DNA from: Toxorhynchites rutilus septentrionalis
Lineage: Eukaryota; Arthropoda; Insecta; Diptera; Culicidae
DNA length: 64,000 nt
Reading direction: 5' to 3'
Assembly: GCF_029784135.1 (NCBI RefSeq)
Contig: NC_073746.1
Coordinates: 56,890,097-56,954,096, forward strand
The translations under genes were made by a program, and so were the position numbers. Of the stretch, positions 57,367-64,000 are shown in pieces. The stretch's first letter is position 1. Each line of letters begins with the position of its first letter. The notes below the pieces were generated by a model. That model was not told the DNA's origin, did not search any database, and saw only the letters and a program-made list of their open reading frames with translations.

Positions 57367-58436
57367 GAGAGCATAGAAACGCATTGCCCGAGCGGTGGAT
57401 TGCGATGATTCGTGCTGCATCTGGCGTTTTAATTTATGCTAATTTTAACGACACGCCTGCCATTGAACTTTAGAAATCTCCGTTAGCGGCTAGCGCCTAT
57501 CACTAGCGTTGACATATAGTTAGTGCGTTAATCTTCAATCCAAAATGTTGACGAAAGACTGCGAACCATTAATCTCCTTGGAAAGGTTACACGGCCTTGC
57601 GTAGCGCGGGCTCGTAACGTACATGCCATTCATGATTCGTTCAGCAAGTTTATCGAGTTCAGGAATGTTTTGCCGTTCGAGTACGAACAAGTAATGTGAA
57701 AAAAACTACCGATAAAGAGGAAGCAGAACAGAGTTCAAAAGCGAATATATATAAAAAAACATTGTTCTGGTAAAACGGAACAATTTTAGAAGAAAAAAAA
57801 ATCTCGGTGTTATACAATCAATTAACGATTCGGACTGTTCTCAAGGCTACGAACATTAGAGTGTCTGTAAAAAAAGTGCTAACAATTATGTGTATATTGC
57901 CCAAAATATAAATAAAGACCACTAGTGGAACCGAGAACCAATATCGGGCGGGAAATCCGTGTTCTTAGAAACAAACAGTTCAAAAACTGAACACAATGAA
58001 GGTCAAATAATTCGAGATTGAGGCTTAGACAGTGATTATAAAGTTGTTACTAAACAGCTAGATGATCAAATCGAGCGACATGATTGAATGGTCGGAAAAT
58101 AATTTGGTTTTTGCACCAGGGGATTTATTGACTGTAAGAGACAGGATATTTTTTCAAAACAAACAAAATACGTGTCCAGAATTCCACCAGCTACTTCATG
58201 TGCATCCTAGCGAACGCCAAGCGATTTATCATTTTTATTTTGCAGATGAACTATGAGTTTTCTTAGAGGGAGAAGTGCACTATCTTACGGTGGTTTGTGA
58301 TGATTTGTTACATCTGCATTTAAAATTAATGCTAATTTTAACGATACGAATGCCATTGAACTTTGAAAATATCCGCTAGCGGTTAACGCCTCTCGACGAT
58401 GACATATGATAAGCGCGTTAATTTCTAACGAAACAA
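57367..58436 (+). repeat. Diverged direct duplication, 170 bp blocks 0.9 kb apart
   Basis: 57367-57540 and 58266-58436 share, in order, GATGATTCGTGCTGCATCTG or its variant, TTAATGCTAATTTTAACGA, GCCATTGAACTTT, CCG(T/C)TAGCGG, GACATATAGTTAGTGCGTTA or its variant. Identity is about 75% by eye. The 0.7 kb between holds a 64-codon frame (58062-58256, from ATG 58062) ending just before the second block, with no recognised motif. The nature of the duplicated unit is unknown. Confidence 0.6.
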
Positions 58437-60075
58437 AGCAAAAAGGAAAGGGCTAAACGGAAAATGGTATGAGAACTGGTTGGCGAAATTAGCTAAAATT
58501 AGACGGATCGATGAGTGAAATATGTAGCAAGCGACGAAAGATCAACGGCTTTTCTCATCAAAATTGGACTGAAATGCCAAGGAAGACATACAGTGCTCAA
58601 CATTATGATAGAAAGTCAATTTAGATCAATTTGAAATCTGTGAAATTGAACGTTTGTTTGATCACCAGTGAGAAATCTTGAAACAGTGACTTCCATGACC
58701 GAATGGTTAACGTTACACATATCTCTATAGGAGATCCTTTCCTGTTCTGAAAGAATCTTTGTCAGCAAAGAATGTTCTTCAGACTTGCACTGGTGCACGC
58801 GTACTATTGAATTTGCCACTCAAAATACATATTCATCGAAATCGAAGTCTCAATTAAATACTAATTTGAAGAAACGATGCTATTATCACTACAATTATTG
58901 CATGGAAATACGAGCGTAGAAGCGCAGTGCCCTGAAGAAAAATCTGACTTAAACAAATCATTTGAGATTGTTCATGAATTGAACACTTTCATAGCAGGTC
59001 AAAACCTGACAAAGAGGAGCGAACTGTTCGATTTTGAGCAGCATAAATGGAAAAGACACAAGCGAACGGATTCAACCGAAATGAAAATTCTTCCCTTTCG
59101 AAGATTTTTCGTTTTACGTCAACTTGAAAAAAAAGTCGATTTGTAGATAGGAGTATAACCAGCGTTGGTTCAAAAATCAAAATCAACATTCCGGATTGAA
59201 GACACTAAAAATCCTATACAGCATCGATGAACAGAATTTGGCGGAGAAAGCCATGGGCTCAGAAAATATTTTGAAATTTTCGTGTGTTTTCGTGGACGAT
59301 GAAACCACAGACACAATCAATTAGAAAAAAATGACCAAGGCAAAGTCTCCAAAAACAGTTGCAGCCTTTCATGAGGTAGAATCTTTTTTGAAGCCTAATT
59401 TCCAAAGACGTCGTATGCAAAATCCTCTAAACCTTTCAATTGTCACGAATCGGAATATATTGAGTTCTGATTGAACATTTTCCACAAAGAATCTGTTCGT
59501 GTACCACGTACCGTATGCGATGTTTGCACCATCGTACAAATAAGATTCCCGTTTCATCTGTGCATGCAATGGTTTGGTCCGAGGTCAGCTCGGATTACGA
59601 GGGTTATCGCTGCCATCAAATGGAAGATTTGGGTGAATTCAGAGAAAATTATCGGGACGAAATGAAAAAAATCGATTTATTTCTGTTTTCCAACACTTTT
59701 TGTAGACTAACACAATTGTTTGCTAACAAACTCAATAGCGAATCCGATTTATCAAACAGCTTTCATTTGATTGTTAAGACGTTCCCGTAGGACGTTTCTA
59801 TACAGAGATATTTCTGTTTGAACGAAAAATAACCTCCTCGACTTTGATGATGAATAATTCCATAAATAATGATCGCACCGCCATTCGGAGACGAAAGTTT
59901 CTTCCAGCTTCAACACACTTTTAACCTCGGTTTAACCCTTTGTAAGGATGTGGTAATTATATGACCACCTACAAAAAATATTCTTTGCGCTGCACATAAC
60001 AATGTACTAAAAGCTAGAAAATATTGCCTAATTATTTGTTGCAATTAGCAGTCATCACACCCCTTCCTTCATTAA
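58437..60075. other. Unassigned; weak transposase-like traces
   Basis: Short plus-strand pieces FVDDETTDTIN (about 59290) and VHAMVWSEVSSDYEGY (about 59560) vaguely recall Tc1/mariner motifs around the first catalytic Asp, but order and spacing are not convincing. No other gene or repeat is recognised. Confidence 0.3.
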
Positions 60076-60193
60076 TCTAGGGCATTGAAGAGACTAAAAT
60101 AAAATCGAGGGGCATATGGTGGAATCGATAACTGTGGATAATGGAAATTAAACGTGTCCCACGATTTTATTTTAGTCTCGTCAATGCCCTAGA
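60076..60193. mobile_element. 118 bp hairpin MITE
   Basis: The arms TCTAGGGCATTGA-GAGACT and TAAAATAAAATCG (60076-60107) are mirrored at 60162-60193 with one mismatch in 32 bp. The loop is 54 bp. No coding sequence and no clear target duplication. It touches the left end of the hAT-like element. Confidence 0.75.
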
Positions 60194-60194
60194 T

Positions 60195-61693
60195 CAGGGA
60201 TTCTTAAAGTCAATAAGCCCTCGGGGTCGATATTGGTTTCTTCAGGGGTCGACGAAGAGGAAAACTAATTTGGTCGTCGAGATCTAAAAATCGCCCCTTA
60301 TTAATTAACACAAATTCTTATTTAAAACTTTTAATATACTGTGTTTGTACTGTATTAGAAAAAAAAGTATTATTGTCGTGATTCGTATTAATAATTATAA
60401 ATTACAAGGGGCTATCCACATACTACCCACGAGGACAGAAAACTTTTTCTTAGCGAATCTTAATGTCTAATGAATTAATATACATCTTAAATAGATGATA
60501 GATAACGGTACCCTGTATAAACAAATTAGAGGCGAATGAACTGAAAAGTTTAAGGCCTCTTTAAAACAAAGAAGGTCAAGGTATAAACAAAAGATTATTA
60601 GCGCGGAAAGGATGCTGAGTAGATATGATATATCGGACATAACAACCGTAGCAAAAAGGTTGAGACGGGCCGGCACCAAATTTTATTATAAATACATAAA
60701 TAATTTACAATACGAATATGGCAGGAGTACGACAATTTGTATAAAAATTGGTGAAACGACTTGTAGGTGATTCTCTTGTGATATACACAAAGAAGAATTA
60801 TTAAATATAATTTTCATATTTTTGAGTAAGATACCTGAGATTCACAAAAAATAAACAAACCTTCTCCAGCATTCATAATTTTACATGATACATGCAGTGA
60901 TATATGCTCTTTCAAGAGAAATTTCAAGAGAAAAAATAATACGACCGCGAAGAGTTAATATTGTACGTTTTTTGTGAATTCCAAATAATAAAACAAACCC
61001 AAGAAAATAAATTAAATATTCAAAAAATCAAATAATCAGTAGGTACTACAATTCATTTGTCCACCTTGTAAACCATTATACACTCGACAACAAAACTAGA
61101 GAAACAGAGTAGAAAGTCTGAATTTTTAGGTGATTCTTGGAATCTTGTAACTTTGTAAAAAATCATCAAACGAATATGGGATACACATATTTTTAAATTT
61201 TTGACTTTCGAGTTTTGAAACACTCCACATATACATTTTCATCTTGGTGTGTGTAGATATAGTGGACAAAAATATCGGGAAGAAATAGGAAAATCAACTT
61301 TTCGTCATACAATTTTACCCTAAAAGCCCCTTGATACAGCGAAATCAGTAAAATCCAGGTTTCGGATCTCTCGTATTATCGAAACTCTGAATATATATTT
61401 TTTATGTATTCCCTCACCGAGGACAAGCGTGGATATTTTCTTTCTCCTATCCTCCCCCTAAAGTTATCCACGTGGTATGTGGACAGTCCCCAATTATTAT
61501 TTATTGAATTCCATGTCTATTTATTGATGAGAAAATGATATCAAGTATACTCAATTAAGCAAAGTATTTAAATTGGTAAGTACTTTGTATGAATAAGATA
61601 AAATTTTTAAAGAAATTTGGCTCAGGGGTCGATGGTATCACTTCATTCTGCAAAAGGGGTCTCTTGCTCAAAATAGTTTGATAACTGCTAACT
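60195..61693. mobile_element. hAT-like element ends around a nested element
   Basis: The left side CAGGGATTCTTAAAGTCAAT, CTCGGGGTCGATATT and CAGGGGTCGACGAAGAG, and the right side CAGGGGTCGATGG, AAAAGGGGTCTCTTG and AAATAGTTTGATAACTGC, have the style of hAT termini (CAGGGGTTCTTAAA... with GGGGTCGA). No transposase is visible. It is interrupted by the element at 60408-61491. An 8 bp duplication was not confirmed. Confidence 0.5.
60408..61491. mobile_element. GGGGCTATCCAC TIR element, 1.08 kb
   Basis: The left end GGGGCTATCCACATACTACC is mirrored by the right end (inverse GGGGACTGTCCACATACCAC). The flanking octamers AATTACAA (60400-60407) and AATTATTA (61492-61499) agree at six of eight positions. 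No transposase is recognised. A short relative lies at 14891-14965. It is nested in the hAT-like element and hence younger. Confidence 0.65.
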
Positions 61694-61839
61694 GCTAGTT
61701 GCCTAATTGTTTTTTAGTCCATTGTTATGTTTAAATACAATGAAATCGTTTAACTTAAAAAGTTTTTTCTTGCTTATTTTATTTTGTAGTTTTTAGTACA
61801 TTATCTGTTTCATCTGAATATTTCTCTACAATAAAACCA

Positions 61840-62050
61840 TTGTACTGTATTCTATTAGTCAGATCATTTCATTTGATATCAATATTGAGTGGATTGAAAA
61901 AAAACATAGCGTGTTCTACAAGTCAAGCTCGTTCGTTTGACACATATATCCCAATCAACATTTTTTGAGATAATATGAAATCAGCTATTTTGTAGCGGCG
62001 GTCAAATTGGATTTTTGAAGATCATGGAATAAGTAGTTTTAAAATATCAG
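61840..62050 (+). repeat. Tandem-repeat family, left flank of the foldback
   Basis: TCATTTCATTTGATATCAAT and ATTGAGTGGATTG, with TGTTCTACAAGTCAAG, match monomers of the array at 63590-64000. A doubled TAGTTTTAAAATATCAGCTT lies at about 62033 and 62057. The array appears to continue on the other side of the foldback element. Confidence 0.55.
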
Positions 62051-62151
62051 CTTAGTAGTTTTAAAATATCAGCTTAGATGAAGGTTTTTTTTTATAAATT
62101 TCAGAACAATCGGTCTGTTCTTATTGGTCATATTTCTATTAATGGGACAAC

Positions 62152-63505
62152 ATGTACATTGGGGTGCCAAAGAATGTATGGTAAAAAATCGACCCTAAAA
62201 TTTCAAAAAGTTACCCTATACAAAATGTTCACCACCTCGAAAAATCACCCTATGCCGAATTTCAGCGCAAAGCCGTCAAAGTTTGAAATTTTTGAAAATC
62301 GAAAAATCACCCAAATGGGGGAGTAAATTAAATCGAGGTTTTCGAAAAAAAATTGTATGCCAAATGTCTTGAAATTGCATGAAACGTCGAGATCTCGAAA
62401 AAATTTTTTGTCAAAAATAGGCATTGTGGAACATGGTTTTTTTTTCGGAGTATGGAACGAAAAGTATGGTTTTGGGTGCCAATAAAAATAGTTATCTCGA
62501 TTTTTCATTCGGAACTTGCTACGAGATGTAGATTTACACGATAATATACCATATGCAAAATATTAGTTTTCGAAAAAAAAAAATTTGATGCCAAATGTCT
62601 TAAAATTGCATGAAACGTCGAGCTCTCGAAAAAAAAAATTTTTTTTGTCAAAAATCGGCATTGTGGGACATAGTTTTTTTTTTCGGAGTACAGAACGAAA
62701 AGTATGGTTTTAGGTGCCAATAGAAATAGTTATCTCGATTTTTCATCCGGAACTTGCTACGAAATGTTAATTTGCACTATAATTTACCCTATGCAAAATA
62801 TTAGCTCATTCGGGCTTCATTTACTGGTGTCACAAACGTTAAAATTTGTCGAAAAACGATTTTTCAGGCGAAAAAATTACTAAGCGCCAAAAAACATTTT
62901 TTTTGACAAAAAAAAATTCGAGATAACTGTAAATCTCGACGAGTAATGCAATTTTAAGACATTTGGCATCAAATATTTTTTGAAAACCTCTATTTTCGGT
63001 GATTTTTCGTTTATCAAAAAAACTCAAATTTTAACGTTTATGACACCAGTAAATGAAGCCCGAATGAGCTAATATTTTGCATAGGGTAAATTATAGTGCA
63101 AATTAACATTTCGTAGCAAGTTCCGGATGAAAAATCGAGATAACTATTTCTATTGGCACCTAAAACCATACTTTTCGTTCTGTACTCCGAAAAAAAAACT
63201 ATGTCCCACAATGCCGATTTTTGACAAAAAAAATTTTTTTTTTCGAGAGCTCGACGTTTCATGCAATTTTAAGACATTTGGCATCAAATTTTTTTTTTCG
63301 AAAACCCCGATTTCCTTTACCTCCCCCTTGGATGATTTTTCGATTTTCAAAAAACTCAAAATTTAATCGCTTTGCGCCACTCTCCCTTAAGTCCGATTAA
63401 GCTAAAATTCCGCATAGGGTGTTTTTTCGAGGTGGTAAACATTTTTTTATGAGGTAACTTTTCGAAATTAGAGATGACCATTTTCATTGGCACCCTAATG
63501 TACAT
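62152..63505. mobile_element. 1.35 kb foldback element, near-identical inner arms
   Basis: The edges ATGTACATTGGGGTGCC (62152) and the inverse at 63505 (AATGTACAT after GGCACCCT) bound a palindrome. The left arm has two tandem copies of a 230 bp unit (about 62339-62565 and 62566-62806). The second copy plus 62806-62850 is almost identical, in inverse, to 63005-63300. Shared blocks are GCCAAATGTCTTAAAATTGC, ATGAAACGTCGAGCTCTCG, TCGGCATTGTGGGACATAG, AGTATGGTTTTAGGTGCCAA and CTCATTCGGGCTTCATTTAC. The spacer is about 150 bp. No coding capacity. Confidence 0.85.
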
Positions 63506-63529
63506 ACATAGAGTTCAAGCTAAATAAAA

Positions 63530-64000
63530 CAGTTTAAAAAAGTAATTTCCTATTTTGTGATTGCGGCCATCTTGGATTTGGAGTTTTCAAGTTATGTGAT
63601 CTACTATTCAAGCCCTTTTATTTGATACCCATCAAAATTGGGTCTTGAGAAAAATATATATCGTCATTTTAAAATTTGCATTTTTTTATAAATAACTGTG
63701 TTCTACTGGTCAATCCCTTTCATTTGATATCCATATTGATGGGGTTTTGAAAAACAATATATTTATTGCCGATTTGTAAAGGTGGCCATTTTGAGATTAC
63801 ATTTCTAATAAATAATTTCGTTCTACTAGTCAATTCCTTTCATTTGATCGCCATTTTGTAGTGGTCACCATCTTGGATTTGTATTTTTCATAAATAACTG
63901 TGTTCTATGAGTCAAGTCCTTTCATTTGATACTTATATTGATGGGGTTTTGCAAAAACCCATATTGATGAGGTTTTGAGAAAATATGTGATCCGCCATTC
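63530..64000 (+). repeat. Tandem array, about 110 bp monomers
   Basis: Blocks TGTTCTAC(T)AGTCAA, CCTTTCATTTGATA, CATATTGATGGGGTTTTG and GGTGGCCATTTTGGATTTG recur at about 63602, 63712, 63822 and 63905. The array runs to the window edge and probably beyond. Related pieces lie at 61840-62050 and, on the minus strand, at 4290-4450. Confidence 0.7.

Noticed and set aside
59240..59790. Possible Tc1/mariner catalytic domain
   Set aside because: FVDDETT and MVWSEVSS fragments are suggestive, but order, spacing and further motifs do not fit. Left as unassigned.
63530..64000. CRISPR-like array
   Set aside because: The repeated blocks are diverged 110 bp satellite-type monomers without constant short repeats and unique spacers, and the context is eukaryotic.

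Overview
This window looks like repeat-rich, gene-poor insect DNA. It is AT-rich, has no bacterial gene organisation, and contains no confidently recognised host gene. The transposons suggest a dipteran, most likely a culicine mosquito: two D,D37E (ITmD37E-type) Tc1/mariner elements, D,D34D mariners, a tRNA-derived SINE, pogo-type MITEs, and the arthropod dispersed repeat that begins CTAGCTGACCCGGC. The species cannot be fixed from the sequence alone. Nearly every recognisable coding stretch is a decayed transposase or reverse transcriptase.

Layout. At 1-7.5 kb there is an inverted repeat, a DUF4817-type mariner relative, a hAT remnant and a SINE. At 7.5-9.2 kb a 0.77 kb TIR element (called R1 here) carries a nested 918 bp DUF4817-type element with perfect TIRs. 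At 12.2-13.8 kb a long-TIR element encodes a broken protein of an uncharacterised invertebrate family. The 13.8-19 kb stretch is mostly unassigned and includes an E-box/TATA cluster near 15.6 kb. From 19.4 to 27.7 kb there are LINE fragments, pogo derivatives, a deleted mariner and a D,D37E element. From 30.8 to 38.1 kb there is a TA-flanked element, a pogo/jerky-like transposase start, a D,D37E element nested in a CTAGCTGACCCGGC repeat, and a mariner split into opposite orientations next to two R1 ends. From 38.3 to 39.4 kb there is a higher-GC stretch with a candidate first coding exon. From 42.6 to 48.5 kb there are dispersed repeats, a solo LTR and a 2.67 kb foldback element holding a SINE with an 11 bp target duplication. 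From 48.5 to 64 kb there are unassigned sequence, further TIR elements, a second SINE, a hAT-like element with a nested insertion, and a second foldback element (62.15-63.5 kb) inside a tandem repeat.

Several insertions can be ordered because empty sites or related copies lie in the same window. The most unusual objects are the two large palindromic elements, the long-TIR element with the uncharacterised protein family, and the rearranged mariner/R1 locus. Host-gene candidates (exons near 29.7 and 39.3 kb, a promoter near 15.6 kb) rest only on splice-site, Kozak or motif context and are tentative. All coordinates were read by eye and repeat edges are approximate unless exact TIRs are stated.
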